In this document: piece by piece, positions 33,538-42,332 of the stretch | Layout: each line of letters starts with the position of its first letter | How positions within the stretch are numbered: position 1 is the stretch's first letter | The notes under the pieces: generated by a model | What the model was told of the DNA's origin: nothing | The model's database searches: none | The model's input: the letters and a program-made list of their open reading frames with translations, nothing else | Source: Maridesulfovibrio frigidus DSM 17176 | GTDB taxonomy: Bacteria; Desulfobacterota; Desulfovibrionia; Desulfovibrionales; Desulfovibrionaceae | Length of the DNA stretch: 64,000 nt | Assembly (NCBI RefSeq): GCF_000711735.1 | Contig: NZ_JONL01000001.1 | Span: 310,001-374,000 of the forward strand | Direction: 5' to 3' | Translations under genes and position numbers: made by a program

Positions 33538-34327
33538 AAGATTCACTCCAATTCAAAAAACCTTCCACTTGCTTTTGATAATAACATTCATGACTCAAGC
33601 CGTAACAGGCATGGCAAGGATGTACGGGACAACAATGTTCGGTAAAGCATTAGGAGCCCCTTTCGGGGGATATGTAAATTGCCTGGCCGTTCATAAGGTC
33701 GTGGGAGTAGCAATGCTCCTGCTGTTTGTATGTCACATAATCTATGCTGTGATTCTCGTACTTGCCGGAAAAGTGCAAAGCCATGATTCCCTGCTTCCGA
33801 AGCTACGTGACCTCAAAGAATTCTTTGGTCACCTGCGCTGGATGATGGGCGGAAAGCTGCCTAGATTTGAAAGATGGGCTTATTGGGAAAAGTTCGACTA
33901 TTGGGCTGTATTCTGGGGAATGGTACTACTGGGCCGAACTGGGCTATTGCTCTTTGATCCAGTACAAACCGCCAGATACATGGATGGCTCGGAGCTCAAC
34001 ATAGCACTGTGGATGCATAGACTGGAGGCGGGACTTGCCATGGGGTACATATTCCTTGTCCACTTCAGCGTGATAGTGCTGCGTAAGCACAGCTTCCCTA
34101 TGGATCAGGCAATGTGGGGCAAAGATGCTGACTATAACACTGTTAAATTAGAACGCCCTGAATGGATCGAAAGATTGGAAAACACAGGTCAACTTGATGG
34201 ACTCATCGTAAAAGATTCATCTCCCGTACTGACAACCTTTTCCTACCTTATAGGTATTGGAGGAGTAATACTGGGAGTATATCTCGTAATCGGAGGACTT
34301 ATGAATGCCCACCTGATTCCTTGGTAG
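33524..34327 (+). CDS. Membrane cytochrome b (FdnI/b561-like)
   Basis: This 267-residue protein has about five membrane helices. Candidate heme b ligands are His in KTFHLLLIITF, HKVVGVAMLLLFVCH and WMHRLEAGLAMGYIFLVHF. A conserved GKLPRFERWAYWEKFDYWA loop is typical of cytochrome b subunits of formate dehydrogenase and thiosulfate-reductase type complexes. It overlaps the triheme gene by 14 bases. It likely exchanges electrons with the menaquinone pool and so is the membrane partner of the two c-type cytochromes. Confidence 0.85.
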   Translation: MMRIRRFTPIQKTFHLLLIITFMTQAVTGMARMYGTTMFGKALGAPFGGYVNCLAVHKVVGVAMLLLFVCHIIYAVILVLAGKVQSHDSLLPKLRDLKEFFGHLRWMMGGKLPRFERWAYWEKFDYWAVFWGMVLLGRTGLLLFDPVQTARYMDGSELNIALWMHRLEAGLAMGYIFLVHFSVIVLRKHSFPMDQAMWGKDADYNTVKLERPEWIERLENTGQLDGLIVKDSSPVLTTFSYLIGIGGVILGVYLVIGGLMNAHLIPW

Positions 34328-34353
34328 TGTCCTAAATAAACAACGCATTAAAT

Positions 34354-34394
34354 AAAAGAGTCCCAGAGCAGTGAAACTGTTCTGGGACTCTTTT
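34354..34394. terminator. Bidirectional terminator after cytochrome operon
   Basis: A 14-bp perfect outer stem (34354-34367 with 34381-34394, AAAAGAGTCCCAGA) with a further inner CAG/CTG pairing. It is flanked by A and T runs, so it serves both the cytochrome b gene and the convergent STAS gene. Confidence 0.85.
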
Positions 34395-34442
34395 ATTTTC
34401 ACTTCAAGTAAAAATAAATATGAAAACTTTCAGAAAATAAAT

Positions 34443-34772
34443 TTAGCTTTCTAAGACCTCTTCAACCGAAGGATATATTTCAAAAATTGTATCTAATTTG
34501 CCAAGATTAAAAAGCTGTAAAACGGTGCTGGTAAGTCCCACTAAAAAAAGACTGCCATCTTCTGCCAGTGATTTAACACTGGGAAGCAAACCAGCAATAC
34601 CGCTTGAATCCATGAAAAAGACTTGAGAAAGATTAATTATTAAATTCTTTTCCCCTCCCTCTATAAGTTCACAGAGCGAAGATTCAAGTCTTGTAAAATT
34701 AGTAGAGTCAACTCTCGATTCATTAATCTCTACTACTAAATAATTTCCTGATCTTTCCTGAGATAAATTCAT
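34443..34772 (-). CDS. STAS-domain protein (anti-sigma factor antagonist-like)
   Basis: A 109-residue single STAS domain. The phosphorylatable Ser lies in FMDSSGIAGLLPSVKSL, the usual loop of SpoIIAA/RsbV-like proteins. The N-terminal NYLVVEINESRVDSTN and the later LFNLGKLDTIFEIYPS match the family. Such proteins release sigma factors or control phosphatases in partner-switch systems. No kinase or phosphatase partner is next to it. Confidence 0.85.
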   Translation of the reverse strand: MNLSQERSGNYLVVEINESRVDSTNFTRLESSLCELIEGGEKNLIINLSQVFFMDSSGIAGLLPSVKSLAEDGSLFLVGLTSTVLQLFNLGKLDTIFEIYPSVEEVLES

Positions 34773-34926
34773 ATTACTCTCCTGAACGCGCAGACTTCCA
34801 ACTCAAAAAAATAACTTTTATTCATATGAAACAGCATATTAAACAACAACTAAAAAAGAATAGAAAAAATCTAGACAAACAAAGATGATAACATGTATCA
34901 CGTCAAAACAAGGAGATCAACACACA

Positions 34927-35220
34927 ATGTATATTTTAAGCCTAAATTATAACACACCTCTTGAAGATGTCGATAAATGCATGGATGAGCACATTGAATT
35001 TCTGAAAAAACAATACGACGCAGGCATCTTTGTAATGTCAGGTAGAAAGGTACCACGCACTGGCGGAATCATTTTAGCAAGAAATGTCAGTCTTGAAGAA
35101 TTGAGTAAGATTATTAGTGAAGACCCCTTTCATAAAAACGGCGTTGCAGAATACGAAGTGACGCAATTTCTACCAACAATGATAATAGAAGAGCTGGCTG
35201 GGCTTAAAGAAAATATTTAG
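34927..35220 (+). CDS. YciI family protein
   Basis: A 97-residue protein starting MYILSLNY, with DEHIEFLKKQYDAG (conserved His), SGRKVPRTGG and DPFHKNGVAEYEV, the hallmarks of the YciI dimeric ferredoxin-like family. The ATG at 34927 has AAGGAG about 10 bases before it; an upstream in-frame ATG at 34885 lacks one. Physiological role unknown; an enzyme role is suggested by the conserved His and Asp. Confidence 0.82.
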   Translation: MYILSLNYNTPLEDVDKCMDEHIEFLKKQYDAGIFVMSGRKVPRTGGIILARNVSLEELSKIISEDPFHKNGVAEYEVTQFLPTMIIEELAGLKENI

Positions 35221-35280
35221 AAAAACATAAATTTACTCACAATTTCCAAATTCCTTACGATGCTCAATTATATACTTAGC

Positions 35281-35700
35281 TTAAATAGTGTCCTGTTTTA
35301 CAATGTGCTCTGCCCACCACCCTGCGACATAATCGGCCATGTGAGTTAAATATTCTACCATGGCAACATTTACATCTTCGCCATCATGCTTCTTTTTAAG
35401 CAGAACTTTAAACTCCTTCTCAAATTTGATCATGTTTTCCAAATACATATTGTGAAAAGTAGTATGATGCAAATATCCAGGAAAAGCATACTTTAAAAGA
35501 AGCTCTTCTTCCGTTTTGAAATGAAGGAATGCGTAAGTCCTAAGTCCCCCAATAGCCTTAATGATCTGCTCTATCGCGTGAGCATTTTCTATCCTTTCAG
35601 CAAGTTGAACTATCCCCGCTGTCATCTCAAAAAATTTTTTGTGCTGTTCATCAATGCTGTCGAGGTCGAGCAAATATTCCTGCTTCCATAAATTATCCAT
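35281..35700 (-). CDS. Bacteriohemerythrin
   Basis: A 139-residue four-helix protein with the diiron ligand pattern: DEQHKKF (His), HFKTEEELL (His and Glu), HHTTFH (two His) and AEHIVKQD (His and Asp). It binds O2, serving for sensing, delivery or scavenging in anaerobes. The ATG at 35700 follows GGGGAG by about 8 bases; an upstream in-frame ATG at 35715 is less well placed. A second hemerythrin lies at 38783. Confidence 0.9.
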   Translation of the reverse strand: MDNLWKQEYLLDLDSIDEQHKKFFEMTAGIVQLAERIENAHAIEQIIKAIGGLRTYAFLHFKTEEELLLKYAFPGYLHHTTFHNMYLENMIKFEKEFKVLLKKKHDGEDVNVAMVEYLTHMADYVAGWWAEHIVKQDTI

Positions 35701-35856
35701 ATTTAAACTCCCCATAAGTTTTAATTTTAAAGCTAGAATTTTATAACACTATAATTGCTTATGAAGCAATGAAGACAATTATAAAAACACCACTCCGAAT
35801 AAGACATACGCCAATCTTAACATTACTTTATAATTCTTAAACCCACCTCCATTTAC

Positions 35857-35887
35857 AGTTAGATATACAACTATTAGATGTCTAACT
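35857..35887. promoter_or_regulatory. Inverted repeat upstream of MarR gene
   Basis: AGTTAGA (35857-35863) and TCTAACT (35881-35887) form perfect 7-bp arms 17 bases apart, ending 31 bases before the MarR ATG. This is a likely autoregulatory site or promoter-overlapping operator, by position. Confidence 0.45.
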
Positions 35888-35918
35888 AAGCCAACACAAG
35901 TTCTATCAGGACACAAAT

Positions 35919-36359
35919 ATGGACAAACCATTGTTACACCTATTTATACACATAGGTAAGTTATTGAACGACTCCTTTAGAGAAAAATTAAATGAGCGAG
36001 GAATCCATTTCGGGCAAGCCAGAATACTTATGGTTCTATCGAAGCATGAACATCTTTCACAGGTTGAGATAGGTCGAGGACTTCATATAAAACCTGCGAC
36101 CGTTAGTAATCTTATAAATAAAATGGAAAAATCAGAACTGATCAAACGCATTCCAGATAAAAATGATAACCGAATTATGTTGGCAGAATTAACCCTCGAA
36201 GGTAAAGCCGCATCAAAATTTGCTGAGTCCGTTTTTATACAAGTGGAGAGTCAAGTACGATCATCAATTAGCCCTGAACATTTTGACCTACTCAGAAAGC
36301 CACTTGAAAACATTCGCAATACATTTGACGAATCTTACCTCAAAAATTTGAATATATAG
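35919..36359 (+). CDS. MarR family transcriptional regulator
   Basis: This 146-residue winged-helix protein has its recognition part around QVEIGRGLHIKPATVSNLINKMEKSELIKR and a wing at DKNDNRIMLAELTLEGKA, with dimerisation helices at both ends. It precedes a small secreted protein, a ferredoxin and a Tat flavoprotein on the same strand with short gaps, and probably controls them. Ligand unknown; MarR proteins typically respond to phenolics, oxidants or metals. Confidence 0.88.
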   Translation: MDKPLLHLFIHIGKLLNDSFREKLNERGIHFGQARILMVLSKHEHLSQVEIGRGLHIKPATVSNLINKMEKSELIKRIPDKNDNRIMLAELTLEGKAASKFAESVFIQVESQVRSSISPEHFDLLRKPLENIRNTFDESYLKNLNI

Positions 36360-36397
36360 TTTATTTACGCACCTAAACCTATAAATCGGAGCTTATA

Positions 36398-36652
36398 ATG
36401 AAGAAAATTGTTTTGTTGATAATGTTACTCGGTATGACTGCTACCTGCGCTTTTGCTAACGGACCTCAGAACCGCCAAGGGCCTCCTCAAGAGGCTTACA
36501 CCGCCTGCGAAGGCAAGCAAGCTGGAGACAGCGCTGAATTCACATCACCTCATGGCGATACCGTAAGTGGCACATGTGAAGAAGACGGCGACAACCTTGT
36601 CCTGCGCCCAACTAACGCACCTCAGGGCAATAGAGAAAATTCTCAGCAGTAA
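36398..36652 (+). CDS. Small secreted protein with two cysteines
   Basis: An 84-residue protein with a signal peptide (ending FA before NGP). The mature part is polar and carries EAYTACEGKQAGDSAEF, TSPHGDTVSGTCEEDGDNL. This Ala-Cys-Glu-Gly-Lys...Gly-Thr-Cys form recurs in small exported proteins of proteobacteria of unknown function. A disulfide between the two cysteines is likely. It lies 38 bases after the MarR gene. Confidence 0.7.
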   Translation: MKKIVLLIMLLGMTATCAFANGPQNRQGPPQEAYTACEGKQAGDSAEFTSPHGDTVSGTCEEDGDNLVLRPTNAPQGNRENSQQ

Positions 36653-36689
36653 TTATTATGTAAAACCATTCACAACAGAAGATTTAATA

Positions 36690-36905
36690 ATGACAATAGA
36701 ACAAATTAATGGATGCATCGGCTGTGGGACATGCGTAAAAACATGTCCTACGGATGTCATCCGCTTAGATGCTAAAACGGAGAAAGCCGTAATAACATAT
36801 CCGGCAGACTGCCAAATGTGCCACCTTTGCAGGTTGTATTGCCCTGTCGAGGCCATAACAATATCTCCAGAAAAAGCTATTCCAGTAATAGTTTCGTGGG
36901 GTTAA
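36690..36905 (+). CDS. 2[4Fe-4S] ferredoxin-like subunit
   Basis: A 71-residue protein with two cluster motifs, CIGCGTCVKTCP and CQMCHLCRLYCP. It has no signal peptide. Its stop is two bases before the flavoprotein ATG, so it is probably the electron-transfer partner. If they form a complex it could be exported with the flavoprotein through Tat by hitchhiking. The ATG follows a weak AGAAG. Confidence 0.82.
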   Translation: MTIEQINGCIGCGTCVKTCPTDVIRLDAKTEKAVITYPADCQMCHLCRLYCPVEAITISPEKAIPVIVSWG

Positions 36906-36907
36906 AT

Positions 36908-38635
36908 ATGAATAATACAGAAAAGAAGCTTGGCATTTCACGTCGGCAATTTATGGGATTTGCGGGAGCAGCAGCCGGAATGGCTGCCCTTACAGCTATG
37001 GGAGCAAACACAGGCTGGGCCAGCAATATACCAAAAATTAATCCACAAAATATTACTAGTCAGGAAACTGAAACAGACGTGCTCGTTATCGGTGGTGGAT
37101 TTGCGGGTCTTTTTGCGGCCGTAAAAGCTCATGATGCTGGATCTAAAGTTTTACTTGTATCCAAAGGAAGACTCGGTGCATCGGGACAAACCCCTTTTGC
37201 AAAAGGGATGTTCGTATTTGATCATGAAAACACAACAATAACTATTGATGAGTTTGTGGATAAAGTCTCAAAATCTGCTCTCGGCTCTAACAATAAAACA
37301 TACACCAAACAAATGGCAATGCACTCTCTTGCCCGTGTAAATGAGCTAAGAGAATGGGGCTATTTCGATTCAAAACTTTGCCATAAATCATTTAACACTC
37401 CCATCCAAGAGCGCAAAATACCAACAATGGAGCGCGTAGTAATCACCCATCTCATCAAAGAAGATGGGCGAATTGCAGGTGCGGCAGGATTTAGTATTGA
37501 TGACAATAAAATCCATATTTTGAGAGCAAAAAGCGTAATTTTATGCACAGGTGCAGGTGGATTTAAACCTAATGGATTCCCAATTTGTGATTTGACTCAC
37601 GATGGAACCATTATGGCGTATAAAATCGGCGCGAAAGTCACAGGCAAAGAATGGAATGACGGGCATTCCGGACAAGCCAAAAACGCAGCGGATTGTTTTG
37701 GCGGCTGGCATGATATGTTTGAAAGAATTCCAAGCACAACCACTGCGGAAATTCATCACGATTTAGGTGTTGAAATGAATTACGCGGCATATATGAATGG
37801 TGGATTAAGAGCTTCCAAAGGACCAGGAATGCCTATGAAGGAGGCTCTCTCGGGTGGACCATTCAGGCCGGAAGGATTTAATCAGGAGCATCCTAAAAAG
37901 AGACCTCCGAAGCCCAAAGGCCCTAGCCTTGGAGGAGAACCCCCGCACAGAAGAGGTGTTCCGGTAGGCGGCTCGTCAGCTGGAATGGCAATTCACAAAT
38001 CTGAAGGGTTAGTACCCATTAATGATCAATGTGAATCAAATATCCCAGGACTATATGCTGCAGGAGACGCATTAGGGTCGTACATGTCTGGAGCTATTTA
38101 CACTCAGGTGGGTTCCTCTTCGACAGGGTCCATCGTACAGGGAGCAATAGCTGGCGAAGCGGCCGCAACATACAGTAAAGGTGTTGCTTTACGAAAGCTT
38201 AAGAAATCAAAGATACAAAAAATTAAAGACGAAATACTTGCCCCTCTAAAAAAGGACATGGGATACAGCCCTGCATGGGTCACTCAGACCTTACAGGGAA
38301 TTATGATTCCGAACTTCGTTCTATATATTAAAAAAGAGAAAATGCTGAAAGCAGCTTTGGCATATATTGAAGAGCTTCGAGATCATCATATGCCTATGAT
38401 GCGGGCTTCAGATTTGCACGAACTGAGGCTTGCGCACGAAACTGCCAACATGATTCACAGTGCAGAGATGAAGTTAAAGGCCTCGCTTATGCGCAAAGAA
38501 AGTCGCTGCAGTCATTTTAGATTAGATTACCCCGATGTCGACGACAAAAATTGGCGGGCATGGATAAACATTTATAAAGGTGCTGATGGCACTATGAAAC
38601 TTGAAAAACAGCCATTTGATAGTTGGCCGGCGTGA
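36908..38635 (+). CDS. Tat-exported FAD-dependent oxidoreductase (fumarate reductase/AprA-like)
   Basis: This 575-residue flavoprotein has a twin-arginine signal (SRRQFMGFAG, residues 11-20), a dinucleotide fold (TDVLVIGGGFAGLFAA) and a later FAD segment with IPGLYAAGDALG and GAIYTQVGSSSTGSIVQGA. The fold is that of the succinate dehydrogenase/fumarate reductase/adenylylsulfate reductase flavoprotein group. A Pro/Lys/Gly-rich insertion lies at about 320-350 (HPKKRPPKPKGPSLGG). The substrate is not evident. The Tat signal places it in the periplasm with the ferredoxin-like subunit. It ends the MarR operon. Confidence 0.82.
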   Translation: MNNTEKKLGISRRQFMGFAGAAAGMAALTAMGANTGWASNIPKINPQNITSQETETDVLVIGGGFAGLFAAVKAHDAGSKVLLVSKGRLGASGQTPFAKGMFVFDHENTTITIDEFVDKVSKSALGSNNKTYTKQMAMHSLARVNELREWGYFDSKLCHKSFNTPIQERKIPTMERVVITHLIKEDGRIAGAAGFSIDDNKIHILRAKSVILCTGAGGFKPNGFPICDLTHDGTIMAYKIGAKVTGKEWNDGHSGQAKNAADCFGGWHDMFERIPSTTTAEIHHDLGVEMNYAAYMNGGLRASKGPGMPMKEALSGGPFRPEGFNQEHPKKRPPKPKGPSLGGEPPHRRGVPVGGSSAGMAIHKSEGLVPINDQCESNIPGLYAAGDALGSYMSGAIYTQVGSSSTGSIVQGAIAGEAAATYSKGVALRKLKKSKIQKIKDEILAPLKKDMGYSPAWVTQTLQGIMIPNFVLYIKKEKMLKAALAYIEELRDHHMPMMRASDLHELRLAHETANMIHSAEMKLKASLMRKESRCSHFRLDYPDVDDKNWRAWINIYKGADGTMKLEKQPFDSWPA

Positions 38636-38729
38636 TCAACATAGGTATTACTTAAAATAGTATCGCTGCCCTGCCTCCTCCTAAATTCCCCTTGCTGTCA
38701 TCTCCGACATCCATACAACACAACAAATA

Positions 38730-38755
38730 AGAAAAGCCGGAATTCCGGCTTTTCT
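38730..38755. terminator. Bidirectional terminator after flavoprotein operon
   Basis: Perfect palindrome AGAAAAGCCGGAA with its complement (38730-38742 and 38743-38755), flanked by T-rich and A-rich sequence. It ends the flavoprotein operon (plus) and the hemerythrin gene (minus). Confidence 0.75.
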
Positions 38756-38782
38756 TTCTAAATATGTTTAAGTAATAAATAT

Positions 38783-39190
38783 CTAAAAAATACCTTTGCT
38801 ATTCAAAAAAGATCCAACTTCTTGATCTAATCCCAAAGTATGAGTAGTCAACCAGTCATTAAGAAAATCCAGTAACTCGAAAGAAATAGTCGCATTGTCA
38901 TTTCGAAATTCATTTTGAATGTCAACAGCTTTGCTGGTCAGTTCATCATGTTCTTTTTTATGGTTCTCAGAATCAGGAAACCCAATTTCCAAAAACAATT
39001 TTTCTTCCGTTGCAAAATGTTCCACAGTGTAATCTATCAAATCATCTAAGATTGTAGACTGCATGGATTTATCTTCCCCATTTACTAACGATGCATGGAG
39101 ACTATTAAGAATACCAAACAAGCCCTCGTGCTGTTTATCGATGTCAGCCACGTTAACCATGTACTTGTCTTCCCAGTTAATAAAAGCCAT
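38783..39190 (-). CDS. Bacteriohemerythrin, second copy
   Basis: A 135-residue diiron O2-binding protein with DKQHEGL, EHFATEEKLF, HKKEHDEL and THTLGLDQEV supplying the His, Glu and Asp ligands. It starts 23 bases downstream of the cyclase gene and is probably co-transcribed with it. It is clearly divergent from the hemerythrin at 35281, so this is not a recent duplication. Confidence 0.9.
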   Translation of the reverse strand: MAFINWEDKYMVNVADIDKQHEGLFGILNSLHASLVNGEDKSMQSTILDDLIDYTVEHFATEEKLFLEIGFPDSENHKKEHDELTSKAVDIQNEFRNDNATISFELLDFLNDWLTTHTLGLDQEVGSFLNSKGIF

Positions 39191-39213
39191 TATTGTTCTC
39201 CTTTAAACTAGAG

Positions 39214-41163
39214 TTATACTGAACTGATTCCTGTCCAACCCGCCCCGGGGGATACTCGGAGGAATGTACTGCATCTTTTAATATAAATTGGAGGGATACT
39301 ATCTTCTGGACACGAATCAGAACAAATTTTGAAAATGTCTAACGCTTTCTGAAATTCTCCCTTTTTGTACCAAATAAGCCCCTGTCTCATAAGAGGCTCC
39401 AGCTCTACTTTTGTTTTTCTAACTTCAGGAGAATCGATATCAAAGACTTCATACAAAACAACAGGGCGCTCTTTACCTTTAACTCTAACCGTATCTATCT
39501 CTCTAATGTGAAATTCATCGGGGTTTTCCATCATTTTGAGGGCTGAACCTGTAAGGACAATACCTATCTTAAAAGCCTTGGTAACTGATTCAATACGTGA
39601 GGCAAGATTCACCGCGTCTCCGATAACTGTAGCCTGCATTCGATAGGTGGTACCCACTGTTCCTAGAGTAACTTCTCCAAAATGAATACCAATACCTATG
39701 TCTACGTGGTCCTCACTATTTTCTTTTCGTTTACGGTTAAATTCATCAAGATAAATACGCATATCTATTGCAGCTTGAACAGCATGATCCGGTTTTTCCT
39801 GAAAAAGGGCTAAAAGAGCATCCCCATGATATGAATCAACAAACCCTCTGTTATTAGCAATAGCAGGATTAATCGCTTGAAAATACTGATTAAGGAAAAC
39901 GAGAACTTCTTCTGGTTCTCTTGATTCAGAGATCTGTGTGTACGATCGAATATCACTGAATAAAATCCCCATCACCTTTCGAACGTTACTCTCCAAGGTA
40001 ATATCCCGATATCTCTCCTTCTTGAGGAGGTGCAAGAACTCACGAGGAACAAAACGCTCGTATGATTTGGTCATTTCTAAAACAGAAGTTTCGGTCTTTG
40101 CCTTGGAAAAACGCAATCTCCCAAGTGCAAGGCAAACAGCTGCTGCAACAAAAATCAAAATAATCACAAAATTTAAAATATCCTGAAACAGTTTTTGGGT
40201 ACTGTTCTCAATGTACTTTTCAGGGACAAAAGAAACTAATTTCCAGTTTCCAGCATCACTTATGATTTGTGCAGAAGAATCATGTGCTGCATTACCAATA
40301 TTCACAGTGGTAAAGGCAAACAACCCGTTTGGAGTAAGAATCTGTCCAGAATCCTCATCCTGAATCTCATCCCATATTTGCGGAAAACGAGTCTGAAATG
40401 TATCATTTTTCCTATCCTTGAACATAAAGCCCCAATTCATTTCAGGAGTAGGACTAAACAAGTAATATCCCTCTTCATTTAGTAAAAAGAACTCTTCTCC
40501 TAATTGCTGAGTACTATTTTCTAAATAAGAGAAAAGTAGCTCTCCAAAATAGTTGAGGAGAGCTACGCCTCTTTTCTTACCATCATTATCAAAAAGAGGT
40601 GTAGCCATTCTGATCATTGGTTTAAAGGGAACTTCAACTTTGCCCTGCTCAATATTCAGATCTAGCGGGGAAACATAAATCTGATCCTTTTCAAGAATGT
40701 TGGATTTAAGGAAATAATCTCTTGTTCCCTTGAATTGGAGCTTCTTATCCAGAACGACTGTAGGAACTCCTTCATTATAATTAATACGCATCACTTCCAT
40801 CCCGTAGCGATCTATAAGACGAATTTGATCATATTTTCTTTTGATTCTAGAAAGACTTACCAAATCAGCCAGACTTTCAGGTGAAAGAATTGAGGTAAAA
40901 GCATCAGTTACTTCACTAAGACTGGCTAAATATAAAAGCTCAGACACAGGTTCTCCAAATTCAGCAAGGATAAGCTTACATCCTGAGTCAACATTCTCCT
41001 TCATATGAGCTCTGATTTCCCCTCGAACTTCATTAGACTTAAAATAATACAGAAGAAATGCCCCCGCTACGAGCAGCAAAGTCGAAAGACAAAAACAAAC
41101 TACTGACTGAGCAGTAACTTTGAAAAGAATTTGTCTATTTAAATTTCGTGGTAAACGAATCAT
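39214..41163 (-). CDS. Membrane adenylate/guanylate cyclase with periplasmic sensor
   Basis: This 649-residue protein has a membrane helix near 20-40, a Cache-like periplasmic sensor (about 45-315; LIDRYGMEVMRINYNEG), a second helix near 325-345, a class III cyclase domain (about 385-575) and a C-terminal TPR-like helical part. Metal-binding Asp are in LFSDIRSYT and SYHGDALLALF. Transition-state residues are in ATVIGDAVNLASRIES. The Lys usually found in the DKFxGD motif is Ser here (VDSYHGD). Product likely cAMP or cGMP. The neighbouring hemerythrin suggests O2 or redox input. Confidence 0.82.
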   Translation of the reverse strand: MIRLPRNLNRQILFKVTAQSVVCFCLSTLLLVAGAFLLYYFKSNEVRGEIRAHMKENVDSGCKLILAEFGEPVSELLYLASLSEVTDAFTSILSPESLADLVSLSRIKRKYDQIRLIDRYGMEVMRINYNEGVPTVVLDKKLQFKGTRDYFLKSNILEKDQIYVSPLDLNIEQGKVEVPFKPMIRMATPLFDNDGKKRGVALLNYFGELLFSYLENSTQQLGEEFFLLNEEGYYLFSPTPEMNWGFMFKDRKNDTFQTRFPQIWDEIQDEDSGQILTPNGLFAFTTVNIGNAAHDSSAQIISDAGNWKLVSFVPEKYIENSTQKLFQDILNFVIILIFVAAAVCLALGRLRFSKAKTETSVLEMTKSYERFVPREFLHLLKKERYRDITLESNVRKVMGILFSDIRSYTQISESREPEEVLVFLNQYFQAINPAIANNRGFVDSYHGDALLALFQEKPDHAVQAAIDMRIYLDEFNRKRKENSEDHVDIGIGIHFGEVTLGTVGTTYRMQATVIGDAVNLASRIESVTKAFKIGIVLTGSALKMMENPDEFHIREIDTVRVKGKERPVVLYEVFDIDSPEVRKTKVELEPLMRQGLIWYKKGEFQKALDIFKICSDSCPEDSIPPIYIKRCSTFLRVSPGAGWTGISSV

Positions 41164-41282
41164 GATTAACCTTATATAAGAGTTTAATAATTCTTATCAT
41201 TTTCATAAATAGCTATTATATGTCCATATTTATTATTATATTTTTAAAGACAGTCACCATCCTGAATAACATAGAACGCAAA

Positions 41283-41315
41283 AAAAGGTTCAACTCATTA
41301 TGAGTTGAACCTTTT
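41283..41315 (-). terminator. Rho-independent terminator of usp operon
   Basis: 15-bp perfect stem (41283-41297 with 41301-41315, AAAAGGTTCAACTCA arm). On the minus strand it ends with a run of seven T. It lies about 80 bases after the universal stress protein stop. Confidence 0.85.
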
Positions 41316-41395
41316 CCATTTTCATATTGCTAAATTGGTATGAACCGAAGCTACGGTACCAATAGTAGAATCACCCATTTATACTCAGATTGTGA

Positions 41396-42304
41396 CTACT
41401 TAACAGGAGACACAAAACCATCAGGCTTGATTGCAAGTATCGAATTTTCAAGATTTGATACGATTTTTTCTGCTGTATTCCCAACAAGCAAACCGGGGAT
41501 GCCCGCCCGAGCGACACTTCCCATTACAACAATATCCATTTTTTGCTTTGCGGCATATAGGGGAATAATGATTGCGGGATTACCATGTATTATTTTTCCC
41601 TTCACGGCATCCTTTGAATCAAAGTTAACCAGAAGCGACTCAAATTCTTTTTCAGCTTGTTGCTGTTCATGCTCTAGATATTTATTAGTTTCAGCTTCAC
41701 TAAATCGAGGGCTAGTTAAAACAGACTCCATATAGCCAGACCAACATGTAACAACATGCAAATGGCCTCGGAGGATCTCAATTAACTTAGTACTGTGATC
41801 AATAATTTTCTGATTCAACTTCCGATTTTCTTCAGAAGTGTCCGAAGTATTGATTGCTGCAAGAATACGTACAGCCCCTCGCCAGAGATCTCCTCGATGA
41901 ATCCACACAGGACATGGACACTTCCGCATCAGATGCATGGCTGTACTGTCTGGAGTCCCTGTAAGTGATTGAGAAGCTGATATCACAAGATCATATTCGC
42001 CCTCTTTTGCAAGCTTAATAGTCTCGATAAAGTCTTTTCCCCACCGAACTTCTTTCTTGACTCTAGATAGATCAAAACCAATTTTTGCCACTTCCCCGGA
42101 AACTTTACTGTCATAACTTTCAACAATAATCTTCTGAAGATCTTTATGGTGGGTGGAAAAGTATGCTGATACGGATTTAGATGGCTCTTCAAACACATTT
42201 AAAACTGTAAGGTTTGCGTTTGCACGTTCACAAAAAGACGCAACATGAGCAATGAGTTGCCCATCAGCCCTTGAGCCTAAATCTAATAGTACATTTTTAA
42301 ACAT
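41396..42304 (-). CDS. Tandem universal stress protein
   Basis: This 302-residue protein has two UspA-like domains. The first begins MFKNVLLDLGSRADGQ and ends with LMRKCPCPVWIHRG; the second begins GAVRILAAINTSD and ends with GSVARAGIPGLLVGNTAEKI, which has the G-2x-G-9x-G(S/N)-like ATP loop. It follows the PsiE-like gene by 28 bases on the same strand. Induced in general stress in other bacteria; the exact role here is unknown. Confidence 0.85.
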   Translation of the reverse strand: MFKNVLLDLGSRADGQLIAHVASFCERANANLTVLNVFEEPSKSVSAYFSTHHKDLQKIIVESYDSKVSGEVAKIGFDLSRVKKEVRWGKDFIETIKLAKEGEYDLVISASQSLTGTPDSTAMHLMRKCPCPVWIHRGDLWRGAVRILAAINTSDTSEENRKLNQKIIDHSTKLIEILRGHLHVVTCWSGYMESVLTSPRFSEAETNKYLEHEQQQAEKEFESLLVNFDSKDAVKGKIIHGNPAIIIPLYAAKQKMDIVVMGSVARAGIPGLLVGNTAEKIVSNLENSILAIKPDGFVSPVK

Positions 42305-42332
42305 AGCTTCTCCAAATAAAATTTAAACAACA

